64,000 nucleotides of DNA, taken from the NCBI GenBank assembly GCA_016200265.1, contig JACQFE010000045.1, positions 124,001 to 188,000 on the forward strand, written 5' to 3'. Below, piece by piece: positions 32,148 through 40,996 of the stretch. Position numbers and translations under genes: made by a program. Every line of letters starts with the position of its first letter. Within the stretch, counting starts at the first letter, position 1. The stretch is from Planctomycetota bacterium (GTDB lineage: Bacteria > Planctomycetota > Phycisphaerae > UBA1845). Below the pieces are notes generated by a model. The model was not told the origin of the DNA, ran no database searches, and was given only the letters and a program-made list of their open reading frames with translations.

Positions 32148-34076
32148 ATGCCAAAGCTCAATTCACTTTATGCCGCGGTTCTCGTTGCAGTGATTGCGCC
32201 TTTATTCGCGCGCACGCTATACGCTGATCCGCCCTCCGGCTCAATTGTCGGCTGGGGCGATCAAGTCGTAGGTGCGGATTTGAGTCAGGGTTTCATTTCC
32301 GTGGCTGCGGGGGGATCGCACAGCTTGGCTCTAAAGGCTGATGGTTCCATTGTTGCTTGGGGAATGAACGATAACGGAAGAGTTATGGTTCCTCCGCCAA
32401 ACACAGGTTTCAAGGCGGTTGCCGGGGGCTGGTATCACAGCCTCGGATTAAGATCCGATGGTTCGATAGTCACATGGGGTGACAACACATACGGCCAGAG
32501 AACCGTTCCAATGCCGAACAGTGGCTTTATTGCGGTTGCCGCTGGCGATGAGCATAGCTTGGGATTGAAGTCTGATGGGTCTGTCGTAGGCTGGGGATAT
32601 AACTACTACGGTCAAGCAACTGCTCCCGCACCGAACAGCGGATTTGTGGCTATCGCGGCGAGTAGGGTATATAGCGTTGGACTTAAATCCAATGGATCCG
32701 TTGTGGTCTGGGGATACAATTCGGACGGCCAAGCCTTTGTTCCTGTCCCCAATAGCGGGTTCATTGCGGTAGCTGCAGGTGTATACCACGTCTTAGGACT
32801 GCGAGGCGACGGATCTGTCTCGGGCTGGGGAAACAATCTTGAGGGGCAAACAAACGTTCCCTTACCTAATGCTGATTTCGTCGCTGTTGCGGCCGGCTCA
32901 GTACATAGCTTGGGGTTGAAAGCCACTGGCGACATTATCGGTTGGGGGGACAACAGTCATGGTCAGCTTGACGTTCCAGCTCCTAATTCTGGTTTCGTGG
33001 GCGTATTCGCTGGGCCATACTTCAGCCTAGGCCTGAAAGATGACGGATCGATTGTGGCCTGGGGTATCAATGACAATGGGCAAACTAACGTTCCGATACC
33101 AAACTCCGGTTTTGTTGCAGTCGCAGCTGGACGCCACGATCTAGCACTCCGCGCTAACGGATCAATAGAGACGTGGGGATACAATGGGTATGGCCAGACA
33201 GATGTTCCCGTGCCGAATTCCGACTTCGTGGCTGTAGCTGCAGGCGACGAATTCAGTCTGGGTCTAAAGGTGGATGGCTCTGTTGTATCGTGGGGGCGCG
33301 GCGATTCCGGGCAAACCACTGTGCCTGAACCCAATACTGACTTCGTGTCCGTGTCTGCGAGCGGTGTTTCCAGCATCGGCTTAAGAGAAGACGGCTCCGT
33401 TGTTGCTTGGGGATGGACCAATTATGGCCAAACCTGGGTCCCCGCTCCCAACGCTGATTTTGTCGGTATTGCTGCTGGGGGCGCACATAATCTCGGAATC
33501 AAGGTCGATGGTTCAATTGTCGGTTGGGGAAACGACTCATATGGCCAGATCAATGTTCCACAGCCAAACACTGATTTTGTCGCGGTGGGCGCATGCGGGT
33601 ATTACAGCTTGGGTCGGAAGACCGATGGTTCAATCGTGGCTTGGGGAACCAACTATGCTGGTCAAATCAATATCCCGGCGCCCAATACTGCTTTTGTTGA
33701 TATGTCGGCTTGGTATGACTATAGCCTCGGTTTGAAGAGCGACGGTTCAGTAGTCGCATGGGGCTGTGGAAACACCCAAAGCAACCAGGGGCAGTGCAGG
33801 ATTCCGGACCCTAACACAAACTTTATAGCAATTGCAGCAGGTGGACAGCACGGCCTCGGGATTCGAATTGTTGATCCACCGCCGACGTGGGTGTGGGGAG
33901 ACGCCAATGGTGATCGGTTAATCGATCTTGCCGATGCGGCTGCGATGGCGAAGCGGATGAAAGGACCCAATCAGTGGCCGAGTGTCACTGGCTGGCACCT
34001 TCTCGACCTGGATCACGATCTCGATGTTGACCTAAGCGACGTCGCGACCTTTCAAAATGCTTTTTCAAACCAGTAG
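32148..34076 (+). CDS. Secreted RCC1-repeat protein (14 repeats) with a dockerin-like C-terminus
   Basis: Signal peptide MPKLNSLYAAVLVAVIAPLFARTLYA is followed by 14 tandem units of about 39 residues with the RCC1/BLIP-II pattern (SIVAWGxNxxGQ, VPxPNxxFVAVAAG, SLGLKxDG). Fourteen units could fold as two seven-bladed propellers. Many units are so similar at DNA level that recent duplication is likely. The last 60 residues (GDANGDRLIDLADAAAMAKRMKG, then DLDHDLDVDLSDVATFQNAF) have two Asp/Asn-rich EF-hand-like loops separated by about 35 residues, which is the dockerin type I layout. Exported and probably surface-located; binding partner unknown. An orphan copy of this tail lies at 51917-52099. 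Confidence 0.87.
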   Translation: MPKLNSLYAAVLVAVIAPLFARTLYADPPSGSIVGWGDQVVGADLSQGFISVAAGGSHSLALKADGSIVAWGMNDNGRVMVPPPNTGFKAVAGGWYHSLGLRSDGSIVTWGDNTYGQRTVPMPNSGFIAVAAGDEHSLGLKSDGSVVGWGYNYYGQATAPAPNSGFVAIAASRVYSVGLKSNGSVVVWGYNSDGQAFVPVPNSGFIAVAAGVYHVLGLRGDGSVSGWGNNLEGQTNVPLPNADFVAVAAGSVHSLGLKATGDIIGWGDNSHGQLDVPAPNSGFVGVFAGPYFSLGLKDDGSIVAWGINDNGQTNVPIPNSGFVAVAAGRHDLALRANGSIETWGYNGYGQTDVPVPNSDFVAVAAGDEFSLGLKVDGSVVSWGRGDSGQTTVPEPNTDFVSVSASGVSSIGLREDGSVVAWGWTNYGQTWVPAPNADFVGIAAGGAHNLGIKVDGSIVGWGNDSYGQINVPQPNTDFVAVGACGYYSLGRKTDGSIVAWGTNYAGQINIPAPNTAFVDMSAWYDYSLGLKSDGSVVAWGCGNTQSNQGQCRIPDPNTNFIAIAAGGQHGLGIRIVDPPPTWVWGDANGDRLIDLADAAAMAKRMKGPNQWPSVTGWHLLDLDHDLDVDLSDVATFQNAFSNQ

Positions 34077-34105
34077 CAAGGTTCACCGAAAGCCTCGGAG
34101 GGATC

Positions 34106-35431
34106 TCAGTCCCCCAGCCCAAGGGCTGGGGCACCCATTTCAGGGAAAGGATTGACGGATGGGCGATGCTTTGATGGTGCATCAGGATGCAGCGTGCGAT
34201 TCCTCGATGGTGCATCAAGATGCACCCTACGAGATTGATCGGAAGCGGTGACATTTTCGGCAATTCCTCGGCGGGCGAGGTGGAATCGGACGAGATTGAG
34301 GACCAGCACGGTGACGAACATCTGGCATAATCCGAAGGCGATGAGACCGGCCAATACGACGCGGGACCAGTGGATTTCGACGACGCCGCGCGTGAGGCGC
34401 GACCAGATGCCGGGACCGATCAGCCAGGCGAGAACCGGAGCCACGAGAAGTGCAGTGACTCCAAAGCCACCAAGCGTGTAGAGTCTGGCGAGTGTGGCCC
34501 CGATGAACGATGGCTCGCGGCGTTTTTCATCCCAAAGTCGGGCGAGTTGCTCGCAAAGAATGCCCGCCGAAAGCAAGAACACTCCCACGGAACCGACGAA
34601 CGAACAAAAGAGCAATCGGTAGATCATGTCTTCCTGCAAGTGCCGTTCGGTAAGCCAAAGCTCGATGGGGTGCAGGGCGAGGATGGTCATCGTAGCGAGG
34701 CAAATCAGGGCTACGCTCGAAAACATCTTTGCGGGCTGCCACATGAGCGACATTTCGAAAATCGTGCGCAGAAAACGGATACCGTCGCGCACTACGTGCA
34801 ATTTGGATTCGCCGATGCGTTCTTCGTAGGCCATCGGCAGCTCAATAAGCCGGAGCGAATCATCCATGAGGACGCGGGCGCTGATTGCGGGCGTGAAGTG
34901 CATGCCGTCGGGCAATGGATAGAGTCGGGGCAGTGACGATCTTCGAATCACGCGCATCCCGCTGGCCGTATCCGTCACAACTTTGTTGGAGAGCATTGAA
35001 AGGATAAGTGCATAAATGCGATTGCCGAGCCGACGAAGGCGCGGCATTCGACTTTGCGGGCCCATGCGCGATCCGATCGCGACGTCGGCATTATATTCAA
35101 TAAGGGCCGCACACAAATCAGCGAAGAAATTCGGATCACACGTGCCGTCGGCGTCGAGAAAGCCGACAAGTTCACTCTCGCCAACGTCGAATCCTTTTTT
35201 GATGGCCACTCCGTAGCCGCGGTTCTTTTCAAATTCAATGACATTGGCCTCGCTGAATGATCTCGCGATTTCGGCCGTTCGATCGGTCGAGCCATCGCTG
35301 ACCACGACGACGTCGACGCCGGCTATCGAGGCGCGCTCCATAATGGTCGCACGGGCCGCGAGTGACCGCTCGATGGTTGAGGCGATGGCGTCTTGCTCGT
35401 TGTAGGCCGGAATGACGATGGTTAAGCGCAT
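34106..35431 (-). CDS. Family 2 glycosyltransferase (dolichyl-phosphate mannosyltransferase-like)
   Basis: Start ATG 35431 (MRLTIVIPAYNEQDAI). The GT-A domain shows VVSDGSTDRTAEI, GYGVAIKKGFDV, and a DxD-like GFLDADGTCDP; then IRFLRTIFEMSL leads to C-terminal hydrophobic segments (MFSSVALICLATMTILAL, LLFCSFVGSVGVFLLSAGI, GVTALLVAPVLAWLIG, VVLAGLIAFGLCQMFVTVLVL). This is the layout of GT2 proteins with membrane tails that transfer sugar to polyprenyl phosphate. The last 45 residues are unlike a protein family and are encoded by short palindromic repeats (see repeats at 34112-34226), so the C-terminus seems to have been extended into repeat DNA. It is divergent from the PMT-like gene. Confidence 0.85.
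   Translation of the reverse strand: MRLTIVIPAYNEQDAIASTIERSLAARATIMERASIAGVDVVVVSDGSTDRTAEIARSFSEANVIEFEKNRGYGVAIKKGFDVGESELVGFLDADGTCDPNFFADLCAALIEYNADVAIGSRMGPQSRMPRLRRLGNRIYALILSMLSNKVVTDTASGMRVIRRSSLPRLYPLPDGMHFTPAISARVLMDDSLRLIELPMAYEERIGESKLHVVRDGIRFLRTIFEMSLMWQPAKMFSSVALICLATMTILALHPIELWLTERHLQEDMIYRLLFCSFVGSVGVFLLSAGILCEQLARLWDEKRREPSFIGATLARLYTLGGFGVTALLVAPVLAWLIGPGIWSRLTRGVVEIHWSRVVLAGLIAFGLCQMFVTVLVLNLVRFHLARRGIAENVTASDQSRRVHLDAPSRNRTLHPDAPSKHRPSVNPFPEMGAPALGLGD
34112..34131. repeat. Palindromic repeat CCCCAGCCC-AA-GGGCTGGGG inside the GT2 C-terminus
   Basis: Perfect 9-bp inverted repeat with a two-base centre, lying in the last codons of the glycosyltransferase gene. It may also act as a bidirectional terminator for the convergent RCC1 gene, but no T-run follows. 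Confidence 0.7.
34209..34226. repeat. Palindrome GGTGCATC-AA-GATGCACC (GGGTGCATC family)
   Basis: A perfect 8-bp inverted repeat followed by CTACG. The related, less exact copy GGTGCATCAGGATGCA is at 34174-34189. The same palindrome with a 7-base loop occurs at 53847-53869. Together they form a dispersed repeat family. Confidence 0.75.
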
Positions 35432-35578
35432 GTTCCTATAACATTTCGGAGTCTTGGCCGTTCGGGTTGAAAACGCCGCGTTATGCTGAATTTTCCCTGT
35501 GCAAATCAAGCGGACAGGGCTAATTGTCGATGGCCCGATAACCGAGGTTGCTGCAGGAAGGGCTCGACCCTCAACCTG

Positions 35579-35601
35579 CCCTCTCCCTTGAAGGGAGAGG
35601 G
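35579..35601. repeat. Palindrome CCCTCTCCCTT-G-AAGGGAGAGGG
   Basis: Perfect 11-bp inverted repeat with a one-base centre, in the gap between the divergent glycosyltransferase genes. It could form a cruciform; a related short palindrome is common in many bacterial genomes, and no role is assigned. Confidence 0.7.
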
Positions 35602-35711
35602 TTTGTTTCGAGGCCCGAATTCAATCGTGATTGAGTCGATGCCTAAGCCCTTAAAGAGAATGACTTGTGCTTTGTCGCGGTGGATTGGTAGTTGATCAGT
35701 TTTCAGCGCCG

Positions 35712-37517
35712 ATGCGCGGGCGCAAGGTCGGGTGTGCGCGTTCGACTGGCGCCAAGCTCGTCAACCCGTCCTTCGAATTGGCAACGGTTTCATGGCCGGC
35801 CGTACTCGCGGCGGTTGTTTGCCTTACGATCGTCATCGCTTTACTTCCGGGCCGGTTGCATGTCGCACCACTCATCGAATCCGATTACGCCTACACATTC
35901 ATTGCAGTTGACCGAGCGATGCAAGGTCATGGCTTCACCGCTCCGCCGCCGGTAGCGCCGTTTGTGCCATATGAATGGCATGGCGACTGGGAATTTCTCA
36001 CGCATTGGCCGGAGGGGTATCCAGCGATTCTTTTTGCACTGCGGTTGGCCACGGGCTGGACCACGATTGATGCCGCTCGATGGCTAGGAGTAGTCGCGAC
36101 GGCGGCCGCATTTGTTGGATGGTTCACGTGGATTCGAACGAACCTTCCGCGCGGCGTGGCGGCATTTCTGCTCGCGTGCGTCGGGGCCGTAAGCAGCGTT
36201 TCCGTGGGAACGCTGGTGAATCCATCGACGGACTTGCTGGTGACGGCGGCACTTCCCTACTTACTCCTTTCTGTTCGCAGATTTGAATCGAGGAGCAAGA
36301 GCCTCGGGAATAACCAGGTCGAGAATTGCGGACCCGATGAGGGACCGCTTCCTTACGGGCGCGGCTCGGAAATACACGTCCCAGCCTGCAAGTCCAACGA
36401 TGCAACTGTACGTCCAAATATACATTTCGCGATCCTTGCGATTGGATTGTACGCAGGCACTCTATTTTGGATTCGATACGCTTCGATCTTCGTGCCCGTA
36501 GGACTCACGATCTATCTGCTCACACGAAAGTGCGAAAAACTCCGCCGACGACTCAAAGGCTTTTTAACTTTCTCGGTTGGAGCGGCCATTCCGATCGTCG
36601 GTCTCCTTGCGCTGAATTCCTCGAAAACGCATTCAAGCTCGATCCAAGGCCAACTGAATCTCGGAAGCCGGGTGAATTTGGCGTTCTCATGGGATTTGGT
36701 TTCGAAAGCATGGGGCGAATTTACGAATCTTGGATTTTATGATTCTCACGCATGGACTCGCTATTGTTTCGCGATTTGGCCTGTTGCGCTCGTGGTTGTC
36801 GTGGCTTTGATCCCCGCAGCTCGCAGCCGTGCAAAGAAGTTTCTAAGTCAAAGCGGCATGCGATTGAGCCTTACGATGGTCGCGATGCTACTGGGAATGC
36901 TCATTGTCGCGACAGGATGCTTCGGAGAGAAATTTCACTACATCGGTCTTGATCGGTACTATGTACCGATCCGGCCGCTTTATTTTTTGCTTTTCGTCGG
37001 TCCCGTTCTCTACATCCCACGCAGAATCGTTCGCGCGGCGGCAGCGCTTGTATTTCTCGTGGCGATGAATTGGACGCTGCGACAAGAGTGGTCACGGGAT
37101 TACGCAAAAGCGCGATCGGCGGATCGAATCGCGACACTCTATGGTGAATGGGGTCGTTGCTTCGAGCACGTTGCGCACGAGTTGTACGCTTCATTGACGA
37201 AATTTCAATCGCCCGGGATTTTTCTTGTGAGCAACTTTCCCGACTATATCACACTCGAAACAGGGATCCCATGCTCGCCGATTCCGCGCGATCAAACACA
37301 ATTGAATGAATGGCTCACTCGCGCTCAACAAATCCGCGGCGTCACGGACATTAAGCCAGTCTTTGTCCTGGACCCGTCGGCCCGGTGGCGAAGTCACTGG
37401 ATTCCGACAACAGAATCCATCGTCGCAGAGTTCAAATTGCACCCGACGCTCATTGCACCAACCGATCAACAAAGCGATTCACTCAAGAGCGAAATCTACA
37501 CCTTCGCTGTCCAATAG
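35712..37517 (+). CDS. Multi-pass membrane protein, PMT/ArnT-like glycosyltransferase
   Basis: Start taken at ATG 35712 (MRGRKVGCARSTGA). About nine to ten hydrophobic segments, an early external loop with DYAYTFIAVDRAMQGHGFTAP and HWPEGYPAILFALRLATGWT (the acidic residue near the end of the first helix and the HWPEGYPA motif are typical of the dolichyl-phosphate-mannose-protein or GT39/ArnT class), and a soluble C-terminal part from about residue 440. A 28-base PYGRGSE repeat (36345-36372) sits in frame and encodes EGPLPYGRGSEIH inside a loop. Substrate unknown. It is divergent from the GT2 gene, and the pair probably works on envelope glycans. Confidence 0.78.
   Translation: MRGRKVGCARSTGAKLVNPSFELATVSWPAVLAAVVCLTIVIALLPGRLHVAPLIESDYAYTFIAVDRAMQGHGFTAPPPVAPFVPYEWHGDWEFLTHWPEGYPAILFALRLATGWTTIDAARWLGVVATAAAFVGWFTWIRTNLPRGVAAFLLACVGAVSSVSVGTLVNPSTDLLVTAALPYLLLSVRRFESRSKSLGNNQVENCGPDEGPLPYGRGSEIHVPACKSNDATVRPNIHFAILAIGLYAGTLFWIRYASIFVPVGLTIYLLTRKCEKLRRRLKGFLTFSVGAAIPIVGLLALNSSKTHSSSIQGQLNLGSRVNLAFSWDLVSKAWGEFTNLGFYDSHAWTRYCFAIWPVALVVVVALIPAARSRAKKFLSQSGMRLSLTMVAMLLGMLIVATGCFGEKFHYIGLDRYYVPIRPLYFLLFVGPVLYIPRRIVRAAAALVFLVAMNWTLRQEWSRDYAKARSADRIATLYGEWGRCFEHVAHELYASLTKFQSPGIFLVSNFPDYITLETGIPCSPIPRDQTQLNEWLTRAQQIRGVTDIKPVFVLDPSARWRSHWIPTTESIVAEFKLHPTLIAPTDQQSDSLKSEIYTFAVQ
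36345..36372. repeat. PYGRGSE-type dispersed repeat, copy 2, in frame inside a membrane glycosyltransferase gene
   Basis: Reverse complement of 31767-31794 with no mismatch over 28 bases. It does not break the reading frame and encodes PYGRGSE between two predicted membrane segments, so the insertion has been tolerated in a loop. Confidence 0.8.
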
Positions 37518-37648
37518 AGACCAGCCTGAAGTGTGCCCTACCGAGGATAGGGCCATTGCGATTGCGGATTATTTCTTGTCCTTGATCAAGGCTGTATCAT
37601 CTTGAAGCCTCGATTTGCAGAAAGGAACGGGAGTTTTCCGGAATTCAC

Positions 37649-38695
37649 GTGGAGCCCAAGGAACGATTCAGCTTTGATCCGAGCGAATTGGCCGTTGTGT
37701 TGAGTCATTTCGACATTGGCGTCATTGAATCGATAACGGAATTTCCGCGCGGTTCACGGCGAAGTCCGAAGGTGGGGATCGTCGCCGAGCGGGGAAAGTT
37801 TCTGCTCAAGCGGCGATCCGTGGCCCGAGCTCGACCCGATCGAATCCGACTCTCGCATCGCGTTCAGGCGCACCTCCTCGCGGTTGGTTTTCCATTGCCG
37901 CGATTGATTTCCACGCGCGATGGCCGACAAGCAACCGTTCAGCTTCGGGATCACGTTTACGAGCTTTTTGAATTTGTGGCCGGTCAGCCGTTCGAGCGGA
38001 CGCCGGAGGAAGCTCTGGATGCGGGCAAAGTGCTTGCCAAGTTTCATATCGCGACCGAGCCGATCTCGACCCGGCCCGATCTTGAGGCCCCACAGGGTGA
38101 TTTCCATGATGCTTCCGGCGTGCGGACCGGACTCTGCGCGATCCGGCTGAGTCTCAAGGCCCATGACAGCTTTACCGGCGACGAGGCCGAGCTCGAAAAT
38201 CTGGTCAACTATCTCTTGGAGGCCTACGACCGCGCTGCCGACGCTTCCAATGCCAGCGGCTACGACCGCCTCCCCCGCCGCCTGATCCATGCCGACTGGC
38301 ACCCGGGCAACATTCTCTTCCGAAACCGCAAAGTGGTGGCCGTGGTGGATTATGATTCGTTGCGGCTTTCGCGACGGATCGCCGATGTCGCCAACGGAGC
38401 CATGCAGTTTTCCATGATCGCGGGCGGCGACCCTGCGATCTGGCCTGATCAACTCGATGAAGACCGTTACCTGGCGTTCTTCCAGGGTTACGGATCGATC
38501 TTGACACTCAGTGCGGCCGAATCCGCTTGCGCCCCCCACCTGATGTCCGAAGCCCTGATTGCGGAATGCGTGCCGCCGATCTCCGAGACCGGCTCGGTCG
38601 GTCGGTGGGCGGGCTTTCGCGTGATGCAGATGGTCCGACGGAAAATCGCATGGCTGGAGGCGAATTCTTCGAAATTGACGCTCAACGGGCGTTGA
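37649..38695 (+). CDS. APH/HSK-like phosphotransferase (kinase fold)
   Basis: Choline/aminoglycoside kinase-like fold: VGIVAERGKFLLKRRS (nucleotide loop and Lys), RLSHRVQAHLLAVGFPLPRLI, catalytic loop HADWHPGNILF (HxDxxxxN), and VVAVVDYDSLRLSRRIADVA, where the Asp of the DFG-like position is present. Closest in pattern to CotS/HSK-like kinases that phosphorylate small metabolites or aminoglycosides. 348 residues. Start GTG 37649. It lies upstream of rsfS with 200 bases that carry a GTCATTCTGAG-type repeat. Substrate unknown. Confidence 0.82.
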   Translation: MEPKERFSFDPSELAVVLSHFDIGVIESITEFPRGSRRSPKVGIVAERGKFLLKRRSVARARPDRIRLSHRVQAHLLAVGFPLPRLISTRDGRQATVQLRDHVYELFEFVAGQPFERTPEEALDAGKVLAKFHIATEPISTRPDLEAPQGDFHDASGVRTGLCAIRLSLKAHDSFTGDEAELENLVNYLLEAYDRAADASNASGYDRLPRRLIHADWHPGNILFRNRKVVAVVDYDSLRLSRRIADVANGAMQFSMIAGGDPAIWPDQLDEDRYLAFFQGYGSILTLSAAESACAPHLMSEALIAECVPPISETGSVGRWAGFRVMQMVRRKIAWLEANSSKLTLNGR

Positions 38696-38761
38696 GCCGC
38701 CTGAAGCAATTCTCTCAATATCAAAAGAATGAACTCGAAAAGTGGAACACGGGAATATGTG

Positions 38762-38826
38762 GTCATTCTGAGGTCGCACGGGGCGACCGAAGAATCTCAG
38801 GGTACGAGACGCTTCGCTCAGCATGA
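38762..38826. repeat. GTCATTCTGAG...CGCTCAGCATGAC-type dispersed repeat
   Basis: The element begins GTCATTCTGAGG, contains CGAAGAATCTCAG and ends GACGCTTCGCTCAGCATGAC; the ends are approximately inverted. A diverged partial copy is at 52922-52966 (GAGATGCTTCGC then TCAGTATGAC). It is intergenic in both places. Confidence 0.65.
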
Positions 38827-38898
38827 CCGCCAAAACCCCCTATTCTGGGCATTCATTTGACTGGCATTGGGTCCAATTTTGGGTAGAATTAGATAGAA

Positions 38899-39264
38899 GT
38901 GACAAATACTGGAACAGCCCAATTCGCGATTGAACTCGCCCGCATCGCCCATGACCAGAATTCACAGGATGTCGTCGCCCTTGATGTTCGCGGAATTACG
39001 TCCATCACCGATTTTACGGTCATTGCGACAGGGACCTCGGATCGCCAGATGCGTGGGGTGGCTGAGAGTATTATTGAATACGCTCGTCGAGTCGGGCAGC
39101 GTCCATTCGGCGTTTGCGGTACGGATAACTCCTTGTGGATTATCGTAGATTTCGTGGATGTCGTATTTCACATCTTCGCCGGCCCCTACCGCACCTATTA
39201 CGACCTTGAGCTTTTGTGGGGTGACGCCCCCCGCCTCGAATGGACTCGAAGTGAGACCGCCTGA
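38899..39264 (+). CDS. rsfS: Ribosomal silencing factor RsfS (Iojap/YbeB family)
   Basis: Start GTG 38899. The family blocks are all present: IARIAHDQNSQDVVALDVRGITSITDFTVIATGTSDRQMRGVAESI, RPFGVCGTDNSLWIIVDFVDVVFHIF, and RTYYDLELLWGDAPRLEW. RsfS binds ribosomal protein L14 and blocks 30S-50S joining during nutrient stress. Length 121 residues fits. It sits just upstream of murE, not in a nadD operon. Confidence 0.93.
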   Translation: MTNTGTAQFAIELARIAHDQNSQDVVALDVRGITSITDFTVIATGTSDRQMRGVAESIIEYARRVGQRPFGVCGTDNSLWIIVDFVDVVFHIFAGPYRTYYDLELLWGDAPRLEWTRSETA

Positions 39265-39394
39265 GTAGCCAAAACCCGCTGTTATCTCGCTCATCGAACT
39301 TCCCCCAAAAATCAATCAATGAGACCGCACAAAGCGTGTAAAGAATTCTGCGCTGCTGCGCCGACGATCCTCATAGAACTGCGTGACTTGATGC

Positions 39395-40996
39395 GTGGTT
39401 GAATTCCGGTTAACTGATGACGATCCGCACATGGAGACCCAGATTCAGAATTCGCATCAAGTTGCATGGAGCCTGCGCGAGCTCTTCGCGCAGGCGGGAA
39501 TCACGCCGATCGACCCGCGCGCCATTCCAGAACGAATTGTCTCCTCCTTAACTGATGATTCGCGGAAAGTGACGCCGGGGGCGCTATTTGTGGCCGTCCG
39601 AGGTGCCGGCGCCGACGGGCATCGGTTCATCAAGAATGCGATCCAAAGTGGTGCGGCGGCAATCGTTGCGGAAGATCCGGTCGCACCTCAGGATTCCGTG
39701 GCGTCAATTCGGGTTTCCGATTCGCGTGATGCCATCGCCAAGTTGGCAGCATCTTTTTACGGGCTGCGAGGTAGCAAAGGCTCGGCGACACCCCGACTGA
39801 TCGGCGTGACTGGAACGAACGGGAAGACCACAGTTACCTGGTTGCTGCGGTCGATCTTTCAGGCTGCAGGGGAGAGGACCGCATTGATCGGAACCGTGGA
39901 ATATGATCTTGCCGGCGAAAGGCGAAGCGCTCCACTAACAACTCCCGGCCCGCTTGCACTTTGTGAGATGCTGGCTGAGTCGCGCGATCGCGGGGCCACC
40001 TTTGCTGTGATGGAAGTTTCGTCCCACGCCCTTGACCAGCGTCGGTGCGACGGGCTGACGTTCGATGCGGCCGTCTTTACCAATCTGACCGGCGATCATC
40101 TAGACTATCACGGCACGATGGAAGACTATGCTCGTGCGAAGTCACGATTGTTTGCGGGACTTTCGCATACCGCAAAGGCCATCGTGAATCGCGACGATCC
40201 GATGGGCGAGCTCTTCGCGGGAAGTTCGAACGCTCTCGTCATTTCCTATGGTGCGGAGTCGCCCGGGCTTGATGTTTCCGCTCATGTCACGACGATGGAC
40301 CGCTTCGGCACGCGATTTGTTTTGAGAACGCCGACTTTCCAGGCCCCGATCCGCCTACCGTTGATCGGCAAGCATAACGTGATGAATGCTCTTGCAGCGG
40401 CGGCCACGGCGACCGCGATCGGAATTTCCGAAGACGCGATTTGTGCCGGGCTGGAAGTCTTGCGCGGAGTACCCGGTCGCCTGCAGCGAGTGGAATCGGA
40501 CGGCTGGCCTTTCTCGGTCATTGTGGATTATGCTCATACAGACGATGCGCTCCGCAACGTTCTTACTGCCTTGCGTCCGCTGACGCGCGGTCGGCTGATT
40601 TGCGTGTTCGGATGCGGCGGCGACCGGGACCGAAGCAAGCGACCGCGAATGGCTCGAGCGGTTGGCGAGCTTGCCGACATTGCATGGGTCACAAGTGATA
40701 ACCCACGATCCGAAGCGCCGGCCGCAATTATTGATGAAATTCTCCCCGGCTTTGGGACCGAAATCCGTCAACGTCGGATGACCCGATGCCGCGTGGAAAC
40801 GAACGTCGATCGGCGCGGTGCAATTCACGCTGCGATCGAGGATGCACGACCCGGCGACACAGTTTTGATCGCGGGCAAAGGCCATGAGAATTATCAGCTT
40901 ATAGGCGGCAGGGTGCTCGCGTTTGACGACCTGGAAGTGGCAAGGGAATGCCTGTCGGAGCGGATGGGCGAACGGATTCGAGAGGTCGTCACATGA
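39395..40996 (+). CDS. murE: UDP-N-acetylmuramoyl-L-alanyl-D-glutamate--2,6-diaminopimelate ligase
   Basis: Adds the third stem-peptide residue to the peptidoglycan precursor. The three-domain Mur ligase pattern is clear: N-terminal DDSRKVTPGALFVAVRGAGADGHRFI, ATP loop GVTGTNGKTTVTW (about residue 140), TTPGPLALCEMLAES, MEVSSHALDQRRCDGLTFDAAVFTNLTGDHLDYHGTMEDYARAKSRLF, and C-terminal VTSDNPRSEAPAAI. The DNPR motif is associated with meso-diaminopimelate, not lysine. A start at the ATG at 39431 is possible as well. The stop overlaps the murF start by 4 bases (ATGA), so the two are coupled. Confidence 0.95.
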   Translation: MVEFRLTDDDPHMETQIQNSHQVAWSLRELFAQAGITPIDPRAIPERIVSSLTDDSRKVTPGALFVAVRGAGADGHRFIKNAIQSGAAAIVAEDPVAPQDSVASIRVSDSRDAIAKLAASFYGLRGSKGSATPRLIGVTGTNGKTTVTWLLRSIFQAAGERTALIGTVEYDLAGERRSAPLTTPGPLALCEMLAESRDRGATFAVMEVSSHALDQRRCDGLTFDAAVFTNLTGDHLDYHGTMEDYARAKSRLFAGLSHTAKAIVNRDDPMGELFAGSSNALVISYGAESPGLDVSAHVTTMDRFGTRFVLRTPTFQAPIRLPLIGKHNVMNALAAAATATAIGISEDAICAGLEVLRGVPGRLQRVESDGWPFSVIVDYAHTDDALRNVLTALRPLTRGRLICVFGCGGDRDRSKRPRMARAVGELADIAWVTSDNPRSEAPAAIIDEILPGFGTEIRQRRMTRCRVETNVDRRGAIHAAIEDARPGDTVLIAGKGHENYQLIGGRVLAFDDLEVARECLSERMGERIREVVT

